Below, in pieces: positions 54,873-63,595 of a stretch of 64,000 bases of DNA; within the stretch, counting starts at the first letter, position 1; each line of letters opens with the position of its first letter. Where the stretch lies: positions 310,001 to 374,000 of the forward strand of contig NZ_JAHBRW010000001.1 in assembly GCF_018398315.1 (NCBI RefSeq), written 5' to 3'. The DNA comes from Chelatococcus sp. YT9. GTDB taxonomy: Bacteria > Pseudomonadota > Alphaproteobacteria > Rhizobiales > Beijerinckiaceae. The notes beneath the pieces are model-generated. The model was not told the origin of the DNA. It worked only from the letters and a program-made list of their open reading frames with translations, and made no database searches. Position numbers and translations under genes: made by a program.

Positions 54873-55082
54873 TGCCTACGCTCTCTGGCGCGGACACGCT
54901 GTTATCTTTGGAGCAGCGACGCGGCGATGCAATCGGCATTGCTGCCGGATACTCACTTTAGGCACCGAATGTCCCCGGAAACGCATCGGCGTAACGCATG
55001 GAAGCGGCACATTTCACACGCCAGCGGCTTTTGAACTCTACTCGCCGCGAGCGGCTAATCAGCACGGCTGCGGAATTCCTCA

Positions 55083-55895
55083 TCACCGCGACGTCTGGCT
55101 ATGCCATCCCAGCAATTCGGCGATCCGCGCCGCCGTGTCCCGCGCGACGGAAATCAGTTCCGCGAAGCGTGGGGCGTTCGCTGTCTGTCCCAGGCTGGAG
55201 ATGCTTAACGCCGCGACAACCGTGCCCTCGCCGTTGCGGATCGGCGCAGCGACGCAGGATACGAGATCATTGTATTCGCGGTCATCCACCGCGTATCCAT
55301 CTGCGCGGACTTGGCCGAGGGCCTGATGCAACGCCTCGCTGGTGGTGAGCGTGCGAGCCGTGAACGCCGGCATGCCGGCCTCCTTGAGGATGCTATCCAC
55401 TTCGGCCGGATCACGGTAGGCCGCGATTGCCTTGCCAAGGGCGGTGCAATGGATGGGCCGGCGCGCCCCGATCTGGGTGTTGAGTTTCAGCGGCGGATCG
55501 AGTGGTTCCACCTTCGCGAGATAGACGATGCTGCTGTCGGGCAGTATGGCCAGTTGGACGGTCTCGCCGGTTTGGCTGCATGCCTCTTCCATCAGCGGCC
55601 GCGCGAGCCCCGCCAGATCGTGCCGCGCGATACTGCGCGACCGTATATCCAGAAAGACGGGCCCAGGGCGCCAGCCCCTACCGTTCTGGCCGGGGGCAAC
55701 GAAGCCCCCTTTCTCCAGTGTTTTGAGAAACCGCAATACTGTGGATTTATGGAGATCAACGCGCTGACTGAGTTCCGTCAGGGTCATCGAATCCGTGCTG
55801 TCAGCCAGAACACGCAGGATACGCATGGTCCGGTCGATCACCCGCACGGACGACGAAGCTCCCCCATCCGCCCCGACGCCATCGGACGCCCCCAT
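55083..55895 (-). CDS. IclR-family transcriptional regulator
   Basis: The protein of about 270 residues has an N-terminal winged helix (MRILRVLADSTDSMTLTEL, then VDLHKSTVLRFLKTLEKGG) and a GAF-like effector domain with IHCTALGKAIAAY and CVAAPIRNGEGTVVAALSIS. IclR proteins control catabolism of aromatic and sugar acids. It is divergent from the enolase-superfamily gene and upstream of the amidohydrolase gene, so both are plausible targets. I prefer ATG 55895, with GGAGA nine bases upstream; a TTG at 55946 and ATG 55907 are alternatives. Confidence 0.92.
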   Translation of the reverse strand: MGASDGVGADGGASSSVRVIDRTMRILRVLADSTDSMTLTELSQRVDLHKSTVLRFLKTLEKGGFVAPGQNGRGWRPGPVFLDIRSRSIARHDLAGLARPLMEEACSQTGETVQLAILPDSSIVYLAKVEPLDPPLKLNTQIGARRPIHCTALGKAIAAYRDPAEVDSILKEAGMPAFTARTLTTSEALHQALGQVRADGYAVDDREYNDLVSCVAAPIRNGEGTVVAALSISSLGQTANAPRFAELISVARDTAARIAELLGWHSQTSR

Positions 55896-56044
55896 GCCCG
55901 CCCGCATATCTCCCAACGTGTCGTTTTCGGGAACGAGGCTGTTCAAGATCGCTGGCTCCGATGGCCGAACTTGTTTTATGCTCCCGCATGATGAAACAGA
56001 ATTTCATCTCGCGCAACATTTTGCGTGCATTTCCGGGGGATCGA

Positions 56045-57190
56045 ATGAGCGCGGACATTATCACGATCACGCAGATCGAGGCCGTTGCGGTGCGTGCGCC
56101 CATCGACACGCCGGTCCGCACCTCGTTTGGGACCATGACCGACCGGCCGGCTGTGTTCATCGAGGTTCGTGACAATGACGGCCACCGTGGGCTCGGCGAG
56201 GTCTGGTGCAACTTTCCATCCGTGGGCGCCGAGCATCGCGCACGCCTTGCTCTGGCAACGGTCGGGCCGCTGCTCAAACGACTATCGCCTCTGGTGGTGG
56301 GCGAGGTTTTCACGCGCCTCATGGAGGCCCTGCACGTTCTGGCGCTGCAATCGGGCGAATGGGGGCCTCTGCGCCAAGTCTCGGCGGGGTTCGACATTGC
56401 TTGCCATGATCTTGCCGCGCGCCGTGCTGGCCTGCCGCTGCACGCGTATCTCAGAAGCGCGTACGCGCTCGGCTCCCCTGACGGGCGCCGGGTACGCGCC
56501 TATGCCAGCGGCATCGGCCCGGAACGACCGGCCGAGGTCGCCGCCACTGAGCAGGCGCGGGGTCATCGCGCCTTCAAGCTCAAGGTCGGCTTCGGCGAGG
56601 AGGTTGACCGCCGCTCGCTGGATGCCGTCCGCGCCGCCATTGGCGATGAACCGACGCTGATGATCGATGCCAACCAGGGCTGGACGCGCGACGAGGCAAT
56701 CCTGCTCGGCCGCGCCTTCGCGCCCTATGAGCTTGCCTGGCTGGAGGAGCCACTTGCTGCCGACAGGCCGCGGACGGAATGGCAGGCGGTGGCGGAAGCC
56801 ATACCCATTCCGCTTGCAGCCGGCGAGAACATGAACGCGACCGCCGAATTCGAGACAGCGATCGAAAGCGGTACCCTGCACTTCATTCAGCCTGACGCGG
56901 CCAAATGGGGCGGGCTCTCGGGCTGCCTCGACGTGGCTCGCAAGGGAGCCGCCGCCGGCATGACTTACTCCCCGCATTATCTCGGCGGGGGGATCGGGCT
57001 CCTCGCCTCGGCGCATCTCCTGGCCGCGGCCGGTGGCGATGGCCTGCTCGAGATCGACACCAATCCCAACCCCTGGCGGGATTGCCTTGTCGGTGGATTG
57101 TTGCCCCTCGCGGACGGCTACGTCCAGCTGAGCGACGCACCAGGCCTTGGTCTTGCGCATGATCTCGAGGCGCTGACCAAGCTCGCCTGA
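56045..57190 (+). CDS. Mandelate racemase/muconate lactonizing enzyme family protein (MR subgroup)
   Basis: The 381-residue enolase-superfamily enzyme carries the K-x-K pair in AFKLKVGFG, metal ligands in LMIDANQGWT, AWLEEPL and PLAAGENM, and the Asp-His dyad in FIQPDAAKWGG and YSPHYLGGG. With K-x-K plus His-Asp it falls in the mandelate racemase subgroup, whose members racemise 2-hydroxy acids or dehydrate sugar acids. ATG 56045 follows GGGGGA; the longer frame from 55961 overlaps the regulator's promoter and was rejected. A hairpin after the stop separates it from the convergent LacI gene. Confidence 0.9.
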   Translation: MSADIITITQIEAVAVRAPIDTPVRTSFGTMTDRPAVFIEVRDNDGHRGLGEVWCNFPSVGAEHRARLALATVGPLLKRLSPLVVGEVFTRLMEALHVLALQSGEWGPLRQVSAGFDIACHDLAARRAGLPLHAYLRSAYALGSPDGRRVRAYASGIGPERPAEVAATEQARGHRAFKLKVGFGEEVDRRSLDAVRAAIGDEPTLMIDANQGWTRDEAILLGRAFAPYELAWLEEPLAADRPRTEWQAVAEAIPIPLAAGENMNATAEFETAIESGTLHFIQPDAAKWGGLSGCLDVARKGAAAGMTYSPHYLGGGIGLLASAHLLAAAGGDGLLEIDTNPNPWRDCLVGGLLPLADGYVQLSDAPGLGLAHDLEALTKLA

Positions 57191-57191
57191 C

Positions 57192-57213
57192 ACCTGATCC
57201 GTGCGGATCAGGT
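57192..57213. terminator. Hairpin between convergent genes
   Basis: ACCTGATCC and GGATCAGGT form a nine-base-pair stem with a GTGC loop. It starts two bases after the enolase-family stop and overlaps the LacI-type gene's stop codon, so it may end both transcripts. Confidence 0.6.
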
Positions 57214-58275
57214 CGAACCACGGGCCACGAGCTCGAAACCGAGATCGAAGATCGTCTGCCCGGCAGGCTTGCCTCCGAGCCGCGATAGCAAGACATCGAC
57301 GACCTTCGTGCCGATCGCGCCCCGCGGCGGGCGTACGGTGGTGAGCGTCGGCTCGCTAGCCGCGGCGAATTCGAGATCACCAAACCCGCAGATGCGCAAG
57401 TGCTTGGGGACTTCCCATCCCTGCCGCTGCGCCTCGAACAACCCGCCCAAAGCGAGAATGTCATTGGTGCAGAACACCGCATCCACGTCGGGATGCAGCG
57501 CGACCAGGCCGCGCAGCGCCTCACTGCCGCCCAGCGCGCTCGCCCTTTTCTCGAGGCGGTACTCCACGGGGGGCGCAAAGCCGGCCTCCGCAGCGGCCTC
57601 GACGAAACCCGCGTAGCGATCCACCGCGCGATAGTCACGATCGAGCATCGCGCCGATGAAGCCGAGCTTGCGCGCGCCGCGCTCGGCGAAATGTCGCACG
57701 ACCACCCGGCCGGCAGCACGTTGGGAGAAGCCGACGATGGTATCAATGGGATGATCAGAGAGTTCCCACATCTCGACGATCGGAATGTCCGCGTCGAGGA
57801 GCATCCTGATGGTCTCACGGCTATGACGGCGCCCCGTGAGCACGATGGCTGCGGGAGACCAGGCCATCACAGATGCGACGAGTTGTTCCTCGACGTCCAT
57901 GGAATGGCGGCTGTTGCCGATGAGCAATTGATATCCGCTGCCCTCCAGTCCCTCTTCCATGGCTTCGACGGTCGCCGAGAAAAACGAGTTGATCATTGAA
58001 GGAATGATGACACCGATCGTCATGCTGCGGGCACTCGCCAGCGCTCCCGCCATAAGATTGCGTCGATAGGACAGCCGTTCGACGGCCTCGTCCACGCGCG
58101 CCCGGACGGGAGGCGAAACCCGGTCCGGCTGACGAAGCGCCCGGGAAACAGTCGCGGTCGACACGCCAGCCAGTCGCGCAACATCTTCCATGCGGGAGCG
58201 AGCCGTACCGAGCCGTTCCCGCGGTGCGGGACGAAGGACGGTGGGCAGCATATCGTCCGGCGGGACCTTAGCCAT
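57208..58275 (-). CDS. LacI-family transcriptional regulator
   Basis: The 355-residue repressor has the LacI helix-turn-helix MEDVARLAGVSTATVSRAL preceded by about 35 extra residues, then the hinge RRNLMAGALASARSMTIGV and a periplasmic-binding-like effector domain (DVDAVFCTNDILALGGLFEA). It most likely controls the neighbouring dehydratase and ABC transporter genes in response to a sugar or sugar acid. ATG 58275 has AGGAAG nine bases upstream. It follows the dehydratase gene by 58 bases in the same direction, so it may be cotranscribed and autoregulated. Confidence 0.92.
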   Translation of the reverse strand: MAKVPPDDMLPTVLRPAPRERLGTARSRMEDVARLAGVSTATVSRALRQPDRVSPPVRARVDEAVERLSYRRNLMAGALASARSMTIGVIIPSMINSFFSATVEAMEEGLEGSGYQLLIGNSRHSMDVEEQLVASVMAWSPAAIVLTGRRHSRETIRMLLDADIPIVEMWELSDHPIDTIVGFSQRAAGRVVVRHFAERGARKLGFIGAMLDRDYRAVDRYAGFVEAAAEAGFAPPVEYRLEKRASALGGSEALRGLVALHPDVDAVFCTNDILALGGLFEAQRQGWEVPKHLRICGFGDLEFAAASEPTLTTVRPPRGAIGTKVVDVLLSRLGGKPAGQTIFDLGFELVARGST

Positions 58276-58333
58276 GCGATCCAACTTCCTGGGGCTGATA
58301 GGGCCCGGCACACTTCCAGCGGATCGTGCCGGA

Positions 58334-60076
58334 TCAGAAGATCTCGGGTTCGGGCGTGGCTTCTCCGGCCTCGAGGAAATCGAAGTCGCAGCCCTTATCG
58401 GCCTGCGTGATATGGCTTTCCACGATCACGCCGTAGCCGCGACTGAAGCGGCGCGGCGGCGGCTGCCAGTTTTCCCGCCGACGCGCCAGCTCCTCATCGC
58501 TGACGAGCATCTCAAGCCGCCGGCCCGGCACGTCGAGCAGAATCTCATCACCCGTTCTGACCAGCGCGAGCGGGCCGCCCACATGGGACTCCGGCGCGAC
58601 GTGCAGCACGCAGGTGCCGTAATGCGTGCCGCTCATCCGCGCATCCGAGATGCGCACGAGGTCGCGGATGCCTTGATCGAGCAGGCGCTTCGGCAAGGGC
58701 AGCGCACCCCACTCCGGCATGCCCGGCGCCCCCACCGGCCCGGCGCCACGCAAGATGAGCACGCTGTTCTCGTCGATCGCAAGCTCCGGATCATCGATAC
58801 GGGCGTTGAGTTCGGCATGGCTGTCGAACACGACGGCCGGTCCGCGATGTACGAGCAGATGCTCGCTCGCCGCCGAGGGCTTGATGACAGCGCCATCCGG
58901 GGCGAGATTGCCGCGCAGCACGGCGATGGCGGGCCGGCCAACCACCGGCCTGTCGAGCGGCCGGATCACCTCGTCGTCGTCAACCCGCGCCTTCCTCAAC
59001 ACGTCGCGCCACGTGACCCCGGCGGCCGTCGCCGCGTCGAGATCAAGCCTGTCAGTCAGACGCGACATCAAGCCGAGAAGTCCACCGGCGAAGAAAAAAT
59101 CCTCCATCAGGGCATCGCCTGCCGGAAAGATATTCGCCAGAACCGGCGTCTGGCGGGCCGCGGCATCGAAGTCCTCTAGAGCTATGGCAAGGCCCGCGCG
59201 CCGGGCGATGGCCACCAAGTGGACAGCTGCATTCGTCGAGCCGCCGAGCGCCACATCGACGTGCAGCGCATTACGGACCGCGCCCGGCGTCAGGATGTCG
59301 AGCGGCTTCAGATCGCTCCACACCATCTCGACGATGCGCTCGCCACAGGCAGACGCCATGCGCGGATGCGCTGCGTCCATCGCGGGTATGCTCGACGCGC
59401 CTGGCAACATCAGGCCAAGGGCATCGGCGATCGACGTCATGGTCGATGCCGTGCCCATGGTATTGCAGGTACCAGGCGACCGCGTCGATATGCCTTCGAT
59501 CTCGATCATCTCCGCTTCACCAATGTGGCCGGCGCGATACTCGTCCCAATACTTGCGCGTATGCGTGCCCGCACCGACCTTGGTTCCGCGCCAACGGCCA
59601 TTCAGCATCGGTCCGGCCGGGCAGTAGATGGCCGGTATGTTCATGCTGATGGCACCCATCAAGAGGCCGGGAGTCGTCTTGTCGCAACCGCCAAGCAGCA
59701 CGGCCCCGTCGATGGGGTGCTGGCGCAGCAGTTCCTCGACCTCCATCGCCAGAAAATTGCGATAAAGCATGGTTGTCGGCTTCACCATGACTTCGCCTAG
59801 GGACAAGGCGGGAAGTTCCACAGGAAAGCCGCCTGCGCGCAAGACGCCCCGCTTCACGGCCTCCGCTCGCTCGCGCAGATGCGCGTGGCAGGGGCTCAGG
59901 TCGCTCCAGGTATTGACGATGGCGATGACCGGCCGCCCCATGAACTCATCGCGCCGAAAGCCCATCTGCTGCATGCGCTGCCGATGGGCGAAAGCCCGCA
60001 TCCCTCCCGCCGAATACCAGCGGGCACTCCGTAGATCGCCGGGCCGGCGACGCGACCTCGGGCCCTCTCCACTCAT
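58334..60076 (-). CDS. IlvD/Edd-family dehydratase (sugar-acid type)
   Basis: The 580-residue iron-sulfur dehydratase has its cluster cysteines in WSDLSPCHAHL, LLGGCDKTTPG and SPGTCNTMGTAS. The C-terminal swivel domain contains RISDARMSGTHYGTCVLH. The N-terminal LRSARWYSAGGMRAFAHRQR is typical of arabinonate/xylonate dehydratases rather than IlvD itself. It would turn an aldonate into a 2-keto-3-deoxy acid, matching the aldolase at 52686. GGAGG lies six bases before ATG 60076. A tandem repeat 47 bases upstream may be its operator. Confidence 0.93.
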   Translation of the reverse strand: MSGEGPRSRRRPGDLRSARWYSAGGMRAFAHRQRMQQMGFRRDEFMGRPVIAIVNTWSDLSPCHAHLRERAEAVKRGVLRAGGFPVELPALSLGEVMVKPTTMLYRNFLAMEVEELLRQHPIDGAVLLGGCDKTTPGLLMGAISMNIPAIYCPAGPMLNGRWRGTKVGAGTHTRKYWDEYRAGHIGEAEMIEIEGISTRSPGTCNTMGTASTMTSIADALGLMLPGASSIPAMDAAHPRMASACGERIVEMVWSDLKPLDILTPGAVRNALHVDVALGGSTNAAVHLVAIARRAGLAIALEDFDAAARQTPVLANIFPAGDALMEDFFFAGGLLGLMSRLTDRLDLDAATAAGVTWRDVLRKARVDDDEVIRPLDRPVVGRPAIAVLRGNLAPDGAVIKPSAASEHLLVHRGPAVVFDSHAELNARIDDPELAIDENSVLILRGAGPVGAPGMPEWGALPLPKRLLDQGIRDLVRISDARMSGTHYGTCVLHVAPESHVGGPLALVRTGDEILLDVPGRRLEMLVSDEELARRRENWQPPPRRFSRGYGVIVESHITQADKGCDFDFLEAGEATPEPEIF

Positions 60077-60122
60077 CGACGTCCTCCGCTGCGGATTCCC
60101 GCCGAGGCAGTAATTCCGCGAT

Positions 60123-60156
60123 ATGTTGCACTAGATGAAATGTTGCACCAGATGAA
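60123..60156. repeat. Tandem 17-base repeat, likely operator
   Basis: ATGTTGCACTAGATGAA is followed directly by ATGTTGCACCAGATGAA, with 16 of 17 bases identical. It lies 47 bases upstream of the dehydratase start. Two in-phase copies of a TTGCA-containing word suggest a regulator site, for the LacI or IclR protein of the island. Confidence 0.6.
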
Positions 60157-60265
60157 ATCGCTTGCATCTGCGCCGATCACAGCGAGCGGACTGTGCTCGC
60201 AAGCCTGACAACTACATGAAAACAAGGACTCTCGTAATAAGCATCGGACCGCTACGGCTGAGCGC

Positions 60266-60293
60266 TTGACCGCACGCTTGCAAACGCTATCAT
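60266..60293 (+). promoter_or_regulatory. Sigma-70-like promoter for the sugar ABC transporter
   Basis: TTGACC and TATCAT are spaced by 16 bases, pointing to the binding-protein gene 204 bases downstream. The spacer holds GCTTGCAAACGC, a partial palindrome of the kind bound by LacI-family repressors. Confidence 0.5.
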
Positions 60294-60497
60294 CATCCGA
60301 ACAATGGGCGTTGGCAACCAGAAGAACACGTCATACGCTCTTGCAAAGGGGATGGAAGCAAACCCGGTCGATCGAGCGGCCGTTGTGGATGTTTGCATAT
60401 CGGTTGCGTAACACGTTGCAGCGGAGATGCGGTCTCGCGCCTTGAAGGCGCGTATTGCCACAGCAAAGCCGGATAACAAAGTTCGAGGGAGGACGGG

Positions 60498-61748
60498 ATG
60501 GATCGCAGGACAGTGATCAAAGGCGGACTGGCGATGGCGGGCGTGTTGGCGGCCCCCGCCTATCTCAGAGCGCAGTCCAACAAGAAAATCAGCATGCTGA
60601 CCTGGAATATCGCGGACCAGGAAGCGTTCTTCAAAGAACAGTTCGCCGACTTTACCAAGGATAATCCCGGCGTCGAGATCGAATGGCTCGACAAGAAGGG
60701 CCCTGAGCTTCCAGCCTTCTACCAGACGCAGCTGGTTGCCGGCACCGCGCCCGATATTGTCGATCTCCAAGGCATGATCTGGGTGGAATGGGCCGCCAAC
60801 GGCGCGCTCCTCGATATGTCCCCCATGCTCGAGAAAGAGCCAGCCGTCGCGAAGCTCTATAACCCCGACTACCTCTCCGGCTTTGTCTACGACAAAAAGC
60901 AATTTGCCATTCCGTTCTATGTCGCAAAGACGCTGCTCTATTATAACAAGACGATGTTCAAGGAGGCTGGACTATCGGCGCCCCCGCAATCGTTCGACGA
61001 GATCATCAAGTTCTCGGAAGCCATGGCAAAGGGCGAGAAGACAGGCTTCTTGACGCTGAATTTCGATTGGCTCTACTGGCCGCTGATGCGGATGAACGGT
61101 GTCGAGCTCCTGAAGCCGGACATGCGCACACCAGCCTTCAACACGCCTGAAACTGCAGCCGTGCTGGAGAAGCTTGCCAAGGCGACGGCTTCCGGAGGCA
61201 TCAACAAGATTGCCTGGACGGGGCGTTGGGTCGAGCCAAACGGCGCATTCGCCGCAGGCAACGTGGGTATGCTCCAGGCGCATTCGGCTTCCTACTTTTT
61301 CGTCAAGGGTCAGGGTCCATGGGTCAACCCGGACACGCTTGGCGCGACGCAGGCGCCGGGCAATTGGTCCACGCCGACCAATCACGCTTTCGTCATCTCC
61401 AAGTCCTCGAAGAACCCGGAATTGGCATGGTCGCTTATCAAGCACATGACGGGTAATAAGTGGGCTACGAAGTTTGCGTTGAGCCGACGCATTCTGACCG
61501 GCAATATCGAGGCCGACAATTCCGTCCTTGCCAGGATGAAGACCGAAGATCCGCTGGCCCATGCTGTCCTCCAGACGCAAATCGAGCATACGGACAAGAT
61601 GACCGGCAACTGGCCGTTGCCCAATGATGCGCAGGTCAAGGATGCATTCTGGCCCGAAATCCAGAACGCGGTGCTCGGCCGGAAGGATCCGAAAACGGCC
61701 CTGGCGGACGCCGAGCGCGCGGTCACACGCGTGATGCGACGTTCCTGA
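60498..61748 (+). CDS. Sugar ABC transporter substrate-binding protein
   Basis: The 416-residue periplasmic protein has a twin-arginine-type leader (MDRRTVIKGGLAMAGVLAAP), suggesting export as a folded protein, though Sec export is also possible. The mature part is a family 1 extracellular binding protein: DFTKDNPGVEIEWLDKKG, then YQTQLVAGTAPDIVDLQG and PFYVAKTLLYYNKTMFKEAG. It would capture a carbohydrate for the two permeases that follow. GGGAGG lies five bases before ATG 60498. Confidence 0.92.
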   Translation: MDRRTVIKGGLAMAGVLAAPAYLRAQSNKKISMLTWNIADQEAFFKEQFADFTKDNPGVEIEWLDKKGPELPAFYQTQLVAGTAPDIVDLQGMIWVEWAANGALLDMSPMLEKEPAVAKLYNPDYLSGFVYDKKQFAIPFYVAKTLLYYNKTMFKEAGLSAPPQSFDEIIKFSEAMAKGEKTGFLTLNFDWLYWPLMRMNGVELLKPDMRTPAFNTPETAAVLEKLAKATASGGINKIAWTGRWVEPNGAFAAGNVGMLQAHSASYFFVKGQGPWVNPDTLGATQAPGNWSTPTNHAFVISKSSKNPELAWSLIKHMTGNKWATKFALSRRILTGNIEADNSVLARMKTEDPLAHAVLQTQIEHTDKMTGNWPLPNDAQVKDAFWPEIQNAVLGRKDPKTALADAERAVTRVMRRS

Positions 61749-61835
61749 GAGGACATCGCGCTCAGCGCACTTTCCGCTGGGCGGGAAACACGCGGCCGCG
61801 TCGGGTCGAGACGGCATGAACATCGGAAAGACGTA

Positions 61836-62774
61836 ATGGCTACAGCTGTTGCAGAAGCGGGGCGGGACTACGGTTCATTCTTCATTGCTCGCAAGAACAC
61901 GCGGCAAGCTGTGCTGATCTGGTGTTTTCTCGCCCCGTCGTTATTGATCTTTCTGCTGTACCGTATCCTCCCCCTCGCCTGGAACGTCATCCTGTCCTTT
62001 CAGGCATGGTCACCATTGCGGCCCGCTGTCTGGATCGGCTTTGACAATTACGATGAAATGCTGACCGATGACGTGTTCTGGCAGTCGCTCTGGAACACGC
62101 TCTACATCATCGGATCGGCGCCCATCGGTATCGCGATCGCTTTGGCGCTGGCGCTTCTCGTCAATGCTGACATCCGCGGCAGGGATGCCTATCGGACAGC
62201 GATCTTCGTATCCTACCCGCTGATGACCGTGGCTGTTGCCATTATCTGGCGGTGGATGTTCGACGAGCGTGTCGGCCTGATCAACTATGTTGCGCGCTCG
62301 CTCCATCTCATCGAATCGCCGATCCAGTTCCTCAACTCTTTCACCTGGGCGCTGCCATCCGTCATTGCCGCCAATATCTGGCAGATGCTCGGCTTCTATA
62401 TGATCATTCTACTTACGGGATTGCAGAACATCCCAAGCAACCTTTATGAGGCTGCCGAGATCGACGGTGCCAATGCCTTCCGTCGCTTCCTGCGCATCAC
62501 CCTGCCCTTGCTGAAGCCCTCGATTTTCCTGTGCTTCGTTATCGGCATGCTCAACTCCGTCACGAGCTTCGACCTGGTCTATGTCATGACCGGTGGCGGT
62601 CCGGGACGCGCTACGGAGATCCTCGTCACCTATATTTATAAGCTCGGTTTCGTGCAGACGCGATTTGACTATGCGGCCGCGGTGACGGTGGTCTTCTTTG
62701 TCATGCTCATTGCCATTGCCTGGGCGGCCAACCGCTTCTCAGGCGGCAATGCAGGCGCGGTGGAGCGGGACTAA
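61836..62774 (+). CDS. Sugar ABC transporter permease (MalF type)
   Basis: The 312-residue protein has six membrane spans and the inner-membrane loop motif YEAAEIDGANAFRRFLRITLP that contacts the ATPase. The N-terminal LIWCFLAPSLLIFLLYRILP and central WRWMFDERVGLINYV are typical of CUT1 first permeases. The stop overlaps the next start by one base (TAATG). No ATPase gene follows; the UgpC-type gene at 51543 is the likely partner. Confidence 0.93.
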   Translation: MATAVAEAGRDYGSFFIARKNTRQAVLIWCFLAPSLLIFLLYRILPLAWNVILSFQAWSPLRPAVWIGFDNYDEMLTDDVFWQSLWNTLYIIGSAPIGIAIALALALLVNADIRGRDAYRTAIFVSYPLMTVAVAIIWRWMFDERVGLINYVARSLHLIESPIQFLNSFTWALPSVIAANIWQMLGFYMIILLTGLQNIPSNLYEAAEIDGANAFRRFLRITLPLLKPSIFLCFVIGMLNSVTSFDLVYVMTGGGPGRATEILVTYIYKLGFVQTRFDYAAAVTVVFFVMLIAIAWAANRFSGGNAGAVERD

Positions 62775-63586
62775 TGCATCACTACCCGCGTTGGCCAATC
62801 CACCTCATCCTGCTAGCCACGAGCTTCATCATGCTCGTGCCGTTTTACTGGGTGTTCAAGACGTCCATATCTGGTGAGAACATCTTCACCTACCCACCGA
62901 ACATTATTCCGCGTAATCCGCACATCTTCTATTACGTGGATGTCTGGTATGCGATTCCCTTCGCACGCTATTTCCTCAACAGCGTCATCGTCTCCGTGCT
63001 TACGATTGCCGCCAATGTCATCTTCAATGCGATGGCAGGCTATGCGTTGACACGAGGCTTTCGCGGCAAGAACCTCGTTCTGATGCTGTTTCTCTCCTGC
63101 ATGATGGTGCCATTCCAGGCCACGATCATTCCCGCCTATCTCATCACCGGAAAGCTCGGCTTGCTGGATTCCTATGTGGGCTTAGCGTTGCCGCAATTTT
63201 CGACGATCATCTGCATCTTCGTCTTCAAGGCGAGCTTTGACGCGGTGCCAAAGTCATTGATTGATGCAGCCAAGATCGATGGTCTATCCGAGTGGCGCAT
63301 CATCTGGAAAGTTATGATGCCACTCGCCAAATCCGCCATGGCGACCAATATCATTCTGTCATTCATCTGGTCTTGGAACAATTTTCTATGGCCATTGATC
63401 ATGACGCGCTCTGCCGACATGCAGACTTTGCCGCTGGGTCTATCGCGCTTCCTGTCCTATCAGGAGGATACGACGGGAGCACTCTATGCATTCTGCGTCA
63501 TGGTCCTCGCACCGGGCATCCTGCTTTTCCTCCTGGCTCAGAAGGAATTCATCCAAGGGCTTACATCCGGCGCTACGAAGGGATGA
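62774..63586 (+). CDS. Sugar ABC transporter permease (MalG type)
   Basis: The 270-residue second permease has six spans and the EAA-like loop SLIDAAKIDGLSEWRIIWKV with the following MMPLAKSAMATNII. FMLVPFYWVFKTSISGENIF near the start and QKEFIQGLTSGATKG at the end are standard for the family. It pairs with the upstream permease to form the transmembrane pore. Confidence 0.93.
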   Translation: MHHYPRWPIHLILLATSFIMLVPFYWVFKTSISGENIFTYPPNIIPRNPHIFYYVDVWYAIPFARYFLNSVIVSVLTIAANVIFNAMAGYALTRGFRGKNLVLMLFLSCMMVPFQATIIPAYLITGKLGLLDSYVGLALPQFSTIICIFVFKASFDAVPKSLIDAAKIDGLSEWRIIWKVMMPLAKSAMATNIILSFIWSWNNFLWPLIMTRSADMQTLPLGLSRFLSYQEDTTGALYAFCVMVLAPGILLFLLAQKEFIQGLTSGATKG

Positions 63587-63595
63587 GGTCGCATC

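Larger units (their letters stand above)
60077..60497. other. Shared regulatory region of dehydratase and ABC transporter
   Basis: This 421-base divergent region contains a 17-base tandem repeat near the dehydratase, a sigma-70-like promoter pointing to the transporter, and several further TTGCA-containing words (60392-60420). No gene is present. Confidence 0.6.
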
